64,000 nucleotides of DNA from Cytophagaceae bacterium (GCA_025455005.1 JALONH010000004.1:1-64000), one strand, 5' to 3'; positions 1 through 10,966 are shown, counted from the first letter of the stretch. Numbers and translations: made by a program. Notes: generated by a model from the letters alone, not told the origin.

Positions 1-53
1 AACGCTTCACTGAAGAAAGGCAGACTATTTCTGTCTTTCTCTTTGAGGAAATA

Positions 54-344
54 TTAAATTAGAAATCTTGGAATTTTACTACGAGGTAAAAGTAAAGGTT
101 GGTGAGCTAACAGTTCAGCTTTAAAAATTTCAATTTGAGGTATGTTGGTAATGGTTATGGGGTCATACTTAGCCGGAACGGTTACGTTGTGGTTGTGGTT
201 ACCGTGATAGTCTATATGTCCGTCTGTTACATAGGATTCATAATGTGTCACACCTAAGGATTGAATTTCTTTGATGTAAGAAGGGAAGTCTGCACCCGAT
301 TTAACTTTGCTATGCGCTGCTTGTATTTGTTCTACTGTAAACAT
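54..344 (-). CDS. DUF1398 family protein, C-terminally shortened
   Basis: The N-terminal ~75 residues match the DUF1398 (YbcV-like) pattern, with MFTVEQIQAAHSKVKSGADF at the start and a YESYVTDGHIDYHG block. As I know the family, members are about 130-150 residues and continue after a KAxLxAHQ motif into a Cys-containing segment ending near a conserved Trp. Here the protein departs from the family right after AHQ and stops about 15 residues later, so roughly the last third is missing. I chose the Met beginning MFTVEQ because that is the usual family start; an upstream in-frame Met at 389 would add 15 residues. Function unknown. Probably a degraded gene, though a functional short form cannot be excluded. 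Confidence 0.6.
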   Translation of the reverse strand: MFTVEQIQAAHSKVKSGADFPSYIKEIQSLGVTHYESYVTDGHIDYHGNHNHNVTVPAKYDPITITNIPQIEIFKAELLAHQPLLLPRSKIPRFLI

Positions 345-408
345 AGGCATTTGATTTTGTGAGTAGTGATATGGTATGTTTGCTGACAAAAGGATTTGCT
401 AAGAAACG

Positions 409-636
409 TTATTTTTTTATTCGACTCAATATGAAGTATAGAATACATAAAAACACATTGAATCCAAAGAAGTATGTAAATATGTTTCTCATAAAGGGTG
501 TCTCACAGGGAGGACATTCGGACCCGGCAATACAGGGTTCACATTGAATTCCAAACGAATCCATAGCATATCGTGCTATTAATAGGATATTGACTAAAAG
601 GAATGCTAATATTATACTGTTGATTCGTTTTTGCAC
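409..636 (-). CDS. Small Cys-rich two-helix membrane protein
   Basis: A 75-residue protein with two hydrophobic segments (about residues 8-24 and 52-70) separated by a polar loop carrying four cysteines in the pattern CEPCIAGSECPPCETPFM. The arrangement helix, CxxC...CxxC loop, helix suggests a membrane hairpin whose loop might bind metal or form disulfides; this is inference. I recall similar short uncharacterised proteins in other Bacteroidota. It lies upstream of the shortened DUF1398 gene on the same strand, with a gap of about 290 bp to that gene's chosen start. No function can be assigned. Confidence 0.55.
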   Translation of the reverse strand: MQKRINSIILAFLLVNILLIARYAMDSFGIQCEPCIAGSECPPCETPFMRNIFTYFFGFNVFLCILYFILSRIKK

Positions 637-826
637 AAGAGGATGAGAAAATGTATAAAGCTTTTTTAAGTATCGCTGTATAGGTTATTAAATGTGATTG
701 TACGAAAGTACAGAGTGTATATCTTTATAACTATCACCTGCAAGGTCTTGCCACCAACTTTACTGTTTGTATCTACAAAAACTCTATTTGTTTTATTTTA
801 CCCCTCTAACATCCCACTTTTAACAA

Positions 827-1300
827 CTACCACTTGGTAAAGGGATTCATCGCTAAAAAACTATTGTAATACCGCTTGTCACCGGTGACTTCTTCTGCTA
901 TCCAATCCGGTATATTAAACATTTCTTCTTCAGTACGGACTTCTATCTCCGCTACGATCAAACCCTTATTTTCTCCTAAAAATACATCTACCTCCCAGTT
1001 CAACTCTCCCGTCGGTATTGTATACCGCCACTTCTCTATACTCTCTCCACATAAGGCATCTAACATCTCCCGAGCATCCTCCATCGGTAGGGTATACTCA
1101 TACTCTAACCGGGATAGCCCATTCGCACTACTCTTCCCTTTAATTGTTATCCATGCTTGTGTGGCTGTAGTCCTTATCCGTACTGTCGTACCACCCGCTC
1201 CGGATAAATAGCCCTGGCGCAAGTACTCCGGCTCCGGCTTCGCCAGCTTTTCCCATGCAGTAGTATGCACTAAAAATTTACGTTCCATCTCTACTGCCAT
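827..1300 (-). CDS. CYTH domain protein (triphosphate tunnel metalloenzyme)
   Basis: A 157-residue single-domain CYTH protein. The signature ExExK motif is at the N-terminus (EMERK, residues 4-8), followed by basic and acidic strands typical of the tunnel fold: RQGYL, TVRIRTT, WITIKGK, SRLEYEY and VAEIEV. Family members bind triphosphate-containing substrates with divalent metal; many bacterial short forms are inorganic triphosphatases, others adenylate cyclases or of unknown role. The start is set by the ExExK motif, which needs residues before the internal Met. The gene begins 8 bp after the moxR-like stop and probably ends the folding operon. The exact substrate cannot be read from sequence. 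Confidence 0.85.
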   Translation of the reverse strand: MAVEMERKFLVHTTAWEKLAKPEPEYLRQGYLSGAGGTTVRIRTTATQAWITIKGKSSANGLSRLEYEYTLPMEDAREMLDALCGESIEKWRYTIPTGELNWEVDVFLGENKGLIVAEIEVRTEEEMFNIPDWIAEEVTGDKRYYNSFLAMNPFTKW

Positions 1301-1308
1301 TTGTTTTA

Positions 1309-2277
1309 TTACAATAACTGTTGGATGATACGGTCTGTTGTCATGCCTTCTGCTTCTGCTTTGAAATTACGTACGATCCTATGGCGCAATACCGGTAAAG
1401 CGATCTGTTGTACATCTTCTATATCCGGAGAGTATTTACCTTGCAACAAGGCATGGCATTTTGCTGCTACGATCAAACTCTGAGATGCACGGGGACCCGC
1501 TCCCCATTCTATATATTTCTTCGTAATCTCGCTAGCCCACTCGCTCCCCTTACGGGTCTTGTGCACCAACTTAACGGCATACTCTACTACATTGTCACTC
1601 ACCGGCACTTTGCGCACCAACTGCTGATAGGCTTGTATTTTTTCTGCATTAAGAATCGCCTTCAATTGTGGCTTATAGTCACTCGTCGTGTTTTTCACGA
1701 TCGAGATTTCATCGGTATAGTTTGGATAATCTACAATCAAGTTGAATAGGAATCGGTCCAACTGCGCCTCGGGTAGGGGATAGGTACCTTCTTGTTCTAT
1801 CGGGTTCTGTGTAGCTAACACAAAGAAAGGTTTTTCTAAGGGCATACGTTTACCCCCCACCGTTACAGCATACTCTTGCATGGCTTCGAGTAAAGCAGAT
1901 TGTGTTTTGGGCGGCGTTCGGTTGATCTCATCGGCTAATACGATGTTCGCAAAGATGGGCCCCGGAACAAAGTGAATGCGACGGTTTTCATCTAAACTAT
2001 CCGACCCTACAATATCCGATGGCATCAAGTCCGGCGTAAATTGTATACGTTTGTAAGAAATGTCTAGTGTTGTTGCAATTGTATTTATCAATAACGTTTT
2101 CGCTAATCCGGGAACACCTACCAATAAACAATGCCCTTGACAAAAAATAGCCATTAAGGTCTGTTGTACAATGGTATCTTGCCCTACAATTACCTTAGAA
2201 ATCTCTTGGTGCAGACGTTTGTAATCGTCAAACAATTGGTTAGCTAAGCCAACCTCAGATGAAGGGGATGTACTCAT
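1309..2277 (-). CDS. MoxR-family AAA+ ATPase
   Basis: A MoxR/RavA-type AAA+ ATPase. Using the longer reading from the Met at 2298, Walker A GVPGLAKT lies at residues 61-68 and Walker B VLADEINR near 120-127, followed by sensor 1 (ATQNP) and an Arg-rich sensor region (LDRFLF). I prefer the Met at 2277 because its ATG overlaps the upstream stop as ATGA, a typical translational coupling; the alternative would overlap by 25 bp. MoxR proteins act as chaperones inserting cofactors or assembling complexes, often with VWA-domain partners, none of which is adjacent here. Located between the SurA-like gene and the CYTH gene in one operon. Confidence 0.9.
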   Translation of the reverse strand: MSTSPSSEVGLANQLFDDYKRLHQEISKVIVGQDTIVQQTLMAIFCQGHCLLVGVPGLAKTLLINTIATTLDISYKRIQFTPDLMPSDIVGSDSLDENRRIHFVPGPIFANIVLADEINRTPPKTQSALLEAMQEYAVTVGGKRMPLEKPFFVLATQNPIEQEGTYPLPEAQLDRFLFNLIVDYPNYTDEISIVKNTTSDYKPQLKAILNAEKIQAYQQLVRKVPVSDNVVEYAVKLVHKTRKGSEWASEITKKYIEWGAGPRASQSLIVAAKCHALLQGKYSPDIEDVQQIALPVLRHRIVRNFKAEAEGMTTDRIIQQLL

Positions 2278-3623
2278 TGATTTATTAAAATTTGACAATC
2301 TTTGTATTCGTTATCAATATCGATGTAGACTTGATTTTTCGTTTTATCGAACCATTTATCAATAGCGGTTTGTTTCTTTTGATCTAAAGCCGCATTCTGA
2401 ATTTTTTGATAATCGTCTTTTAAATTTGCTTGGTGCGCGGGTGTTTTAGATTTCAAGTAGATAATCCGAACAGCATCATCTCCATCAGCTGTTTTGTATA
2501 GTATAGGTGCTGTGATTTGTCCTACTTGCATGGTATCGATAATCATAAACACATCGGGATCCATGTCTTCCATTTGTATCTGTGAGCTCCCGGTCTGTTG
2601 GTCTGTAAACATACCGCCACTATAAAGAGTGGCTTTGTCGGCACTGTAATTTTTAACTGCACGAGAAAAAGAAATGGAATCAATTGAAATCAGTTGACGA
2701 ACAGAATCCAAAATCTGCGCCGGATATACTAAATCTTTACCACTGGTAGACGGACGGATTAAGATATGTCGGGTATTAAATTCGTTTCCTCTACGTTCGA
2801 TTAATTGCATAATATGAAATCCAAATTGACTTTCGATGACTTCAGACGTTTCGCCTGGCTTTAGTCGTAACGCAACAGATTCGTATTCGGTAACGAGTTC
2901 TCCTTTTTTGAAGAAGCCAATCTCGCCACAGTTCTTGGCAGACACGGGGTCGTCGGAATAGTTTTTAGCTAAGCGACAAAAATCTTCTCCGCTAAGAATG
3001 CGTTGACGAATCTCTTCTGCTTTTTTACGGTATTGTAATTTGTCCGTGCGATTAATCTCTGCATACCGTACGATTTGTCCTACCTCTACAGAGGATGAGA
3101 AATAGGGTAAAGAATCTTTGGGAATGGTTTTGTAGAATTTTTCTACTTCTCCCGGCGTGATTTTAACAGCGCTGGTTATTTGTTGTTGCATCTTTTGAAT
3201 AATCAATTGATCGCGAATTTGTGCATACAAATCTTGCTTCAGTTGGTCTATAGTTTTGTCGTAATACTTTTCCAACTTTTCTACTGAACCAAATTGCGAA
3301 ATAAAATAGTTCATGCGTCGATCCAGTTCACCGTTTACCTGTTCTCGTTCTACGGTCACAGAGTCCATCGCAGCTTTGGCCAACATCATTTTATTGATGA
3401 TGAGAGATTCCAATACGCGGCATTTGATGGCACTTTTATCCGGTAACAGTTGTGCTTCCGGACTTCTTAAAAATTGTAAATAGGCAATTTCTAATTCTGA
3501 TTTTAAAATAATATGGTTGTCCACTTTAGCTACGATTTTATCGACCACCTGTGCGTTTGCCTGTATCGAGCAAACGGTGGTGAATAAAATGAGGTAAGCG
3601 GCTTTTTGAAGGAAAGGCAACAT
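2274..3623 (-). CDS. SurA-like periplasmic peptidyl-prolyl isomerase
   Basis: A 449-residue secreted protein. The first ~25 residues are a signal peptide ending at ANAQ. A SurA N-terminal chaperone region follows (DKIVAKVDNHIILKSELE), then two parvulin-type (PpiC) rotamase domains: the first around residues 170-280 with FCRLAKNYSDDPVSAKNCG and GFFKKGELV, the second around 285-390, more divergent (HILIRPSTSGKD). The protein should help outer-membrane proteins fold in the periplasm. It lies 9 bp downstream of another PpiC-containing gene and overlaps the MoxR-like gene by 4 bp, so the three are almost certainly co-transcribed. The class is secure; orthology to E. coli SurA is approximate. Confidence 0.9.
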   Translation of the reverse strand: MLPFLQKAAYLILFTTVCSIQANAQVVDKIVAKVDNHIILKSELEIAYLQFLRSPEAQLLPDKSAIKCRVLESLIINKMMLAKAAMDSVTVEREQVNGELDRRMNYFISQFGSVEKLEKYYDKTIDQLKQDLYAQIRDQLIIQKMQQQITSAVKITPGEVEKFYKTIPKDSLPYFSSSVEVGQIVRYAEINRTDKLQYRKKAEEIRQRILSGEDFCRLAKNYSDDPVSAKNCGEIGFFKKGELVTEYESVALRLKPGETSEVIESQFGFHIMQLIERRGNEFNTRHILIRPSTSGKDLVYPAQILDSVRQLISIDSISFSRAVKNYSADKATLYSGGMFTDQQTGSSQIQMEDMDPDVFMIIDTMQVGQITAPILYKTADGDDAVRIIYLKSKTPAHQANLKDDYQKIQNAALDQKKQTAIDKWFDKTKNQVYIDIDNEYKDCQILINQ

Positions 3624-3632
3624 GAAGGGGTC

Positions 3633-5948
3633 TTATTGTTTGATTAAAGTATTGAGTTGAGACTCGTTTACAGTGATGGGATAGGTAGCTTTTAACTCTT
3701 TCACCCATTCTGCTTCTAAGTAATTTTGATAATCGGAAATAACTAATCCTTTGCACTCGTCAAAATATTTAGCTCTTGGTGCTTCCATACGATCTATTAG
3801 GATGTAGAAGAATCGGCCGTTGCGTTCAAATTCATAAGCACCCGGCGCAAAGGGTACTTGACTGACTAGGTCATTGTCTTTTTGTTGGTACAAGCCTTCT
3901 TGCACTTGAAGAGTTAAAGTAGATGTTTTGTTGTACTTCGCTTCCAATGATTTTTTTGACGAGGTGAACAATTCAATTTGTGCATATCGGTCGGCTAGAC
4001 GTTGTGCTTCTGTTTTGCGCTTTACTTGAGCGCCGCCATCCAATATTTTTATTTTGGAAAGTTTACCACTGTTGAATTCAATAAATTTTATCAAACTGTC
4101 TCTGCGAGCTTGATACACGGCAAGCGCTTCGCCGTTTTCCCGACTGATGGTTATGTGGGCACTATATGCTGTATCGCGCGCCATCAATACGATTAGTTTG
4201 GTGATTTGACTTTTAGACGCAGCGGATAAAGTCGCTTTGTTTTTTTCAAAGGACATTTTTTCAAAGGAATAATCAGTCACCGGGTAGTACGACAAACCAG
4301 CTTCTTTTTTAATACTTTCTAACGTGGTTTTATCGGCTGCACTAAAGATATACGCATGTGCCCGTTCATTCCATTGGTATTTCGACGACGTTTGTCCATA
4401 ATGTTTACGTAAGCCGGCTGTATCTTGAATGGCCTTTTGCCACACGTTGTCCTCCATGATTTGGAACAATAAAATGCCTTCGTAATATTCTTTATACAAC
4501 ATACGATAATCCAGGTACTTATCTGCAAGGTGAGCCTCTTCAAATGCAATTATGGATTCGTCTACATATTGTTTGTATAAATTGGAGAAATAAGAACTAG
4601 GAGATATAGACGTTTGCGGTTGTTGTTTGTCCCGTACATATTGAAAGAAGTTTTCAATCGTGTAGTTTTGATTTTTAATACTGAACAAGGTCACCGCATT
4701 TTTTTCTGAAGGGGTAAAGGTCCAGTTGGCTAAAAGCACCGTAGAATCTGCTTTGCTTATGGCGTAGGCATATGCTTTGGTATTTTCGGTAAAATTATTT
4801 TCTTTTTTCAATCGGTCGATCAACATGCGTTTGTTCATCTCTGAGCGAGAATCTTTGGTTACTTTAGCACGAAGGCTGGCTTCCACTTCTTCAAATGGGG
4901 CTAAAGGTTTGCGGTCTAATAATTTGATGATGTGCCATCCATAGGCTGTCTGTACCGGAGCGGATACATCGCCAATGTTTTTTAACTTGAAGGTTGCTTC
5001 TTCAAACGAAGGGCTGTTGAGTTTTCCGGTAGAGAACCAGTTGAGTTCACCACTTTTAGCGCGGGTATTGGGATCTTCTGAAAACTCTAGACATAGCATA
5101 GCCCAATCTTCACCGGATTTTACTTTTTGATAGATTTCATCTATTTTACCTTTCGCGATGATGGAATCTTCCGGATTCATACCTTGATTGTATCGAACCA
5201 TGATGTGAGCAGCGTGTACTTGTCCTTGAGAAGGTCTGCGGTCTACTACTTTTAAAATATGGTAACCAAACTTAGTGCGGAATATTCCGGATACTTGACC
5301 TACCGCAGTAGTATAGGCGGCGTTTTCAAATTCATATACCATCCGTAAAGAAGTGAAATAACCTAAATCACCTTTGTTGGATTTAGCGGAAGGATCTTCG
5401 CTGGATTGAGCTGCCAGTAGATCAAAGGATTCCCCTTTTACGATTTTATCGCGTAAAGCTTTTATTTTTCCATAGGCGATGAGGGTGTCTTTTGGGTCCG
5501 CATCCGGTTTACATAATATGAGAATATGCGAAGCGCGAATTTCTTCTTTCATACGATCATAGGCTTGGCGGATCATCATGTCGGTTACTTGTTTTTCAAC
5601 TAAGTAAGGAGCAGCCAATTGCTTGCGAAATCCTTCAAATTCACGTTTAAATCCGTCGGTGGTATCCATGCCCAGTGCTTTAGCCGCATGTACTTTTAAT
5701 TTGAATTTCAAGTACAAGTCCATGTAGTCTTGTAAACTTTCTTTGGTATAAGCATCCGGATTTTTACTGTTTGTTTTATTGTAAACATATTTAAACTCCG
5801 GAGTGGTGATGATTTCTTTTCCAACGGTTGCTATGGTAGAGTCTACAGGTGTTTTGGATGAAGACGTTTTCTTTTCTGAAATACAACCTAAATGAAAAGT
5901 TAAAGCGATGGCAATGCTAAGTGCCGGGTACAAACGGATAGAAAACAT
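3633..5948 (-). CDS. Large PpiC-type peptidyl-prolyl isomerase, lipoprotein
   Basis: A 771-residue lipoprotein: hydrophobic leader followed by a lipobox (HLGC near residue 22), so it is probably anchored on the periplasmic face of a membrane. Two successive parvulin domains are visible: residues ~135-235 (SHILI, FDLLAAQSSEDPSAKSNKGDLGYF, FGYHILKV) and ~240-345 (AAHIMVR, LCLEFSEDPNTRAKSGELNWF, YGWHIIKL). The remaining ~400 residues are a helical region without an identifiable domain, ending in a third rotamase-like region that is hard to define. Together with the next gene it forms a double-chaperone unit for envelope protein folding. It is the first gene of the operon. Confidence 0.88.
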   Translation of the reverse strand: MFSIRLYPALSIAIALTFHLGCISEKKTSSSKTPVDSTIATVGKEIITTPEFKYVYNKTNSKNPDAYTKESLQDYMDLYLKFKLKVHAAKALGMDTTDGFKREFEGFRKQLAAPYLVEKQVTDMMIRQAYDRMKEEIRASHILILCKPDADPKDTLIAYGKIKALRDKIVKGESFDLLAAQSSEDPSAKSNKGDLGYFTSLRMVYEFENAAYTTAVGQVSGIFRTKFGYHILKVVDRRPSQGQVHAAHIMVRYNQGMNPEDSIIAKGKIDEIYQKVKSGEDWAMLCLEFSEDPNTRAKSGELNWFSTGKLNSPSFEEATFKLKNIGDVSAPVQTAYGWHIIKLLDRKPLAPFEEVEASLRAKVTKDSRSEMNKRMLIDRLKKENNFTENTKAYAYAISKADSTVLLANWTFTPSEKNAVTLFSIKNQNYTIENFFQYVRDKQQPQTSISPSSYFSNLYKQYVDESIIAFEEAHLADKYLDYRMLYKEYYEGILLFQIMEDNVWQKAIQDTAGLRKHYGQTSSKYQWNERAHAYIFSAADKTTLESIKKEAGLSYYPVTDYSFEKMSFEKNKATLSAASKSQITKLIVLMARDTAYSAHITISRENGEALAVYQARRDSLIKFIEFNSGKLSKIKILDGGAQVKRKTEAQRLADRYAQIELFTSSKKSLEAKYNKTSTLTLQVQEGLYQQKDNDLVSQVPFAPGAYEFERNGRFFYILIDRMEAPRAKYFDECKGLVISDYQNYLEAEWVKELKATYPITVNESQLNTLIKQ

Positions 5949-6062
5949 AGTACGGTTTACTGATGGATGAATCGAGTTAATGATACAAACTAGTAACGAC
6001 TCCCCAAGGGGAATGGTATAAGCAGTACAAAATAATGATTTTTTTGGCGCTAAAAAAATAGA

Positions 6063-6479
6063 TTAGGCCATATTGACACTTTTATGCAATAAAAGTACGG
6101 TATAAGGCTCCGAACGGGATATTTCTATCGTATCCATGATTTTTTTCACTAATAATAGACCTATACCACCTTTACGTTTATCCGCAATCAGTTGTTTGAT
6201 ATCCGGCTCATGGTGCGCGTTAATGTCATATAAATCACCGGTATCGCGAATAACAAACGTGAGTTTACCTTGATCGTTTTTGATTTCTAATTCAATATCA
6301 TTCGGCATGACACGAGTAGGCGAATGCAACATTCGATTAGCACATACTTCATCAACTGCTAAAACCATCATGGCAATGTCACTATCGGGAACAGACATAG
6401 AGGTCAGTGTCCGATTCACAAAATCGCGAACTGCTTTTAAATTTTGAGTATTTCGTTCGATGATAAATTTGTGTGCCAT
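6063..6479 (-). CDS. RsbW-like anti-sigma factor / serine kinase (HATPase)
   Basis: A 138-residue GHKL ATPase of the RsbW/SpoIIAB class. Visible boxes: N-box VDEVCANRMLHSP near residues 48-60, G1-like IRDTGDLYDI, and G2-like GGIGLLLVKKIMD. Such proteins hold a sigma factor or other partner and phosphorylate the STAS antagonist. The ATG overlaps the stop of the STAS gene (TAATG), giving strong translational coupling. No sigma factor gene is next to it, so the final target is unknown; the N-box continuation (RMLHSP instead of the more usual NAxxHA) is mildly atypical. Confidence 0.85.
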   Translation of the reverse strand: MAHKFIIERNTQNLKAVRDFVNRTLTSMSVPDSDIAMMVLAVDEVCANRMLHSPTRVMPNDIELEIKNDQGKLTFVIRDTGDLYDINAHHEPDIKQLIADKRKGGIGLLLVKKIMDTIEISRSEPYTVLLLHKSVNMA

Positions 6480-6814
6480 TAGGCCAATACAGCTTTTGCT
6501 TCGTCTATTCCGGGAACAATTTTAATTAATTCGTCCAATCCAAGTATGGCAAATACTTGTTTTACTTTTTCACTCATGTGGCATAAGACCATGGAGCAAC
6601 CATCGTTTTGAAAATCTTGAATATACGACATGAATACACCGAGACCGGCGGAAGATATGTAGTGTAACTCTTGACAATCCACGATTATTTTGTGTTCTCC
6701 ATTGGCTCGAGCTGCGGCTATAGCCTCGTCTAGTTGAATACTAGAACTGGCGTCCAGGTCTCCTTCAATGGCTATCCTATAATACTCCTGTTCTTTGGAG
6801 GTGTTTATATGCAT
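6479..6814 (-). CDS. STAS-domain anti-sigma factor antagonist (RsbV-like)
   Basis: A 111-residue single STAS domain. The phosphorylation loop reads LHYISSAGLGVF; aligned by GLGV to SpoIIAA, Ser55 is the expected phosphoacceptor. In the partner switch the dephosphorylated form binds the RsbW-like kinase and frees its target. It is flanked by the RsbU-like phosphatase upstream (45 bp gap) and overlaps the kinase gene by one base, so all three components of the switch are encoded in order U-V-W. Confidence 0.9.
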   Translation of the reverse strand: MHINTSKEQEYYRIAIEGDLDASSSIQLDEAIAAARANGEHKIIVDCQELHYISSAGLGVFMSYIQDFQNDGCSMVLCHMSEKVKQVFAILGLDELIKIVPGIDEAKAVLA

Positions 6815-6859
6815 AGTGATAGTTGTTTACGATATAAGTTAAGCTAAAGTTGTCACATT

Positions 6860-8911
6860 TTAAACAAATCGAAGAACAAGTAAAGTACAATCGTCTTCGA
6901 ATTGTGTCGTTCCCATAAATAATTGAACATCTTCAATAATAACATCGTTCATTTCTTTTGCAGAAGCTTGGCTATGCTCTACAATCAAGCGTTTCAGACG
7001 GTCGTACCCGTATTCTTCCCTCGACGTATTGTGTGCTTCCACTAACCCATCAGTGTAGAGTATCAATGCATCTCCGGTGGAATAGTGCAATTCATACTTA
7101 TGAATAAAAGACGAATAACTTTGGTTTCGAGTAAGGCCTAATCCAAGTCCTTTTCCATCTAAAACACTCAGATTACCAGTACTGTTATGGAGTAGAAGCG
7201 CCGGGCAGTGGCCGGCTCGAGCGTATTCTATCTTTTGAATTTTTGGATATAGAATAAAGTAACTAAGGGTAATAAAAATCTTTTTTTCTAAGCACTTAGA
7301 CAAGGCCAAGTTGGCATGTGACATAAACACTTCAGGACTTAGGTTCATATGTACCAACGAATGGAAGATACCTTTCATTTGTGCCATCGTAAAGGCGGCA
7401 CTGGTCCCGTGTCCGGATACGTCACCGATAACTACGATGCAGACCTCATCCGAAATTCGGAAGACATCGTAATAATCCCCTCCCACGTCGGCTGCACCTT
7501 TAGAAAAGGCGTTCATCTGAATGAGAGGATGTATGTTGAGGTCTGACGGGATTAAACTCTTCTGTACCTCTTTGGCAATTTTTATTTCCTCTTTGTATCG
7601 CTCGGTTTGTATCGCCTCCGACATGAGACGGAAGTTTTTAATAGCGATGGAAGCTTGACTGACAAAGGTAAAGATGATATCCACCATTTCTTTGTCAAAT
7701 CCATCGGCTAAATTTTTAGCTAATACTAATGTTCCAAGTGTCTGATTGTTGGATGTGAGGGGCACCATCAACAAGGACTTATAGGATAAATGTTTCAGTT
7801 TATCGGCAAAGGGATAATCGTGAATATTTTTTATGTATTGCGGTTCGGAAAGAATATTGATTTGATTTTTGCGAAGTGTTTTTTTGATTTCAAATACATC
7901 AAACTCATCTATTTGAATGCTGGAAAAATCTTTCAAGGAGTTTCTTTCGTCTCGAATCTCCAGCCAGGCTGCATCGGCCATTACGGTTACTTTACTACTT
8001 TCTAATAATATGGAATAGACATCTTCTTCTTTATCTCCCAATTGTAAGGTTTGATGTAATTTTTGAAACAACATCACCTCCCCGAATTTTTGTTCGAAGA
8101 CAGAGGAGGTCGGCAGGTTAAACAGTAATACCAATAAGGCAACAAAACAATTAGCTAAAATAAAACCCATAGTAGCCAGGATAAAAATGTTGTCGGATAG
8201 ATCAATAATTAAAGTGGATATGATATGGTGTTCGTAAATGCGTTCCAGAAAAGTAAAAATGATAACTATAAGAAGAGCTAATAAAAGTATGCTGCGCCAC
8301 TTTTGTTTATAATTCATAAACGCCACCCATTTCAAATTAAACGTTAAGATGATTCCAGTAACGGTGAGGGGAGCGGTAGCCAAAATAAAGGATTGTTGCG
8401 AAATCGTGAACGAAAAAAAGTTGGATAGAATACTGATTAAAACAGCATATTCAAATAGGTGCCAAAGGATATCAGTTCGATTACTCTTTTGGAAGAGGAT
8501 CATTTTTTTCCAAACATAAAAACTATTGGCAATAAAAATAGTGATGAGGCCTAAGTTGATATGGTTAAATATATTGGTTAAGAGTGCGTCTTGACTTAAT
8601 TGTTTTTGGAGTAACAGATCCCCGGCTAGTTTAATGATAATGGTGATGGGAATAGTTACCGCACCTAAGAGGAATACTTGCCACAACATATCGGTCAATT
8701 GACCGGTTCGTTGAACCCCTATTTGAATTTTAAAGCCAAGAAACGTAAACAAAAAGAACGTACTCAAGAGTACGTTCATTGCTATGTCAGAGAAAATAAT
8801 AGGATAATTATTTTCCGGATGTTGAATAATTAAGACATCATTCACCAGTAGGATAATCCAACTGATTAATGCTAGGGAAAAATAAAGCCGTTTAAAGTGT
8901 AAGAGCGACAT
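6860..8911 (-). CDS. RsbU-like PP2C phosphatase with membrane sensor and GAF domain
   Basis: A 683-residue membrane-bound SpoIIE/RsbU phosphatase. The N-terminal ~260 residues contain about seven hydrophobic helices; a GAF-like domain occupies roughly 290-430 (MADAAWLEIRD, SLLMVPLTSNNQTLGTLVLA); a short helical linker leads to the PP2C domain at ~450-683 with GGDYYDVF, IGDVSGHG and LILYTDGLVEA, the metal-binding aspartates being intact. It should dephosphorylate the STAS protein encoded next, in response to a membrane or cytosolic signal sensed by the N-terminal part. It lies 10 bp after guaB, so probably shares its transcript. Confidence 0.9.
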   Translation of the reverse strand: MSLLHFKRLYFSLALISWIILLVNDVLIIQHPENNYPIIFSDIAMNVLLSTFFLFTFLGFKIQIGVQRTGQLTDMLWQVFLLGAVTIPITIIIKLAGDLLLQKQLSQDALLTNIFNHINLGLITIFIANSFYVWKKMILFQKSNRTDILWHLFEYAVLISILSNFFSFTISQQSFILATAPLTVTGIILTFNLKWVAFMNYKQKWRSILLLALLIVIIFTFLERIYEHHIISTLIIDLSDNIFILATMGFILANCFVALLVLLFNLPTSSVFEQKFGEVMLFQKLHQTLQLGDKEEDVYSILLESSKVTVMADAAWLEIRDERNSLKDFSSIQIDEFDVFEIKKTLRKNQINILSEPQYIKNIHDYPFADKLKHLSYKSLLMVPLTSNNQTLGTLVLAKNLADGFDKEMVDIIFTFVSQASIAIKNFRLMSEAIQTERYKEEIKIAKEVQKSLIPSDLNIHPLIQMNAFSKGAADVGGDYYDVFRISDEVCIVVIGDVSGHGTSAAFTMAQMKGIFHSLVHMNLSPEVFMSHANLALSKCLEKKIFITLSYFILYPKIQKIEYARAGHCPALLLHNSTGNLSVLDGKGLGLGLTRNQSYSSFIHKYELHYSTGDALILYTDGLVEAHNTSREEYGYDRLKRLIVEHSQASAKEMNDVIIEDVQLFMGTTQFEDDCTLLVLRFV

Positions 8912-8921
8912 GCAGGATTAC

Positions 8922-10409
<1,488 letters not shown>

Positions 10410-10543
10410 TTAGGTTCCTTATTTGCCGGACAAAAGTACTCAAAAAGATTGGTTTAATAAAATGGGATTTGTACTTATTTTATAATAGTTGTCAAAAACA
10501 TCATAAAACCGTAATATTGAATTGTAATCTATATATACCGCCT

Positions 10544-10966
10544 ATGTTGTCCAAGAAAGCGAAATATGCTTTAAAAGCGCTCCTTTTTTTAGGAAAAAAC
10601 GAAGACCGAGGAGTCCTATTGATTTCAGAAATTTCGGCAGAAGAAGGAATTCCCAAGAAATTTTTAGAACAGATTCTATTGGAGTTAAAGAAGCAAGGCA
10701 TATTACAGAGTAAACGAGGGAAAGACGGCGGGTACTTGTTAGGTAAAAATCCGGAGGACATTAATATAGGGGCTGTATTGCGTATTATAGATGGACCTTT
10801 GGCACCGATCCCCTGTGTGAGTAAATTGGCTTACCAGCGTTGTGACGAATGTATTGATGAGAATACCTGTGAAATACGAAATTTATTTTGGCAAGTCAGA
10901 GAGGAGACAGTAAAAATTTTGGATAACACATCCTTAAAGCAGTTAATGCAAAAAAATATTTTGTAA
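10544..10966 (+). CDS. Rrf2-family transcriptional regulator
   Basis: A 140-residue Rrf2 protein. The winged helix occupies the first ~80 residues: MLSKKAKYALKALLFLG, IPKKFLEQILLELKKQG and the wing SKRGKDGGYLLG. Cysteines at 91, 100, 103 and 109 (CVSKLAYQRCDECIDENTC) resemble the cluster-binding or redox region of IscR/NsrR/CymR relatives, but spacing alone does not prove an Fe-S cluster. I chose the Met at 10544 because it begins the conserved SKKAxYALKAL motif; the 25 residues upstream are not family-like. It precedes a TonB receptor and permease and is the natural candidate regulator of them. Confidence 0.88.
   Translation: MLSKKAKYALKALLFLGKNEDRGVLLISEISAEEGIPKKFLEQILLELKKQGILQSKRGKDGGYLLGKNPEDINIGAVLRIIDGPLAPIPCVSKLAYQRCDECIDENTCEIRNLFWQVREETVKILDNTSLKQLMQKNIL

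Noticed and set aside
2278-2298. Longer start for the MoxR-like ATPase
   Set aside because: It would overlap the upstream gene by 25 bases; the downstream ATG gives a standard ATGA overlap.
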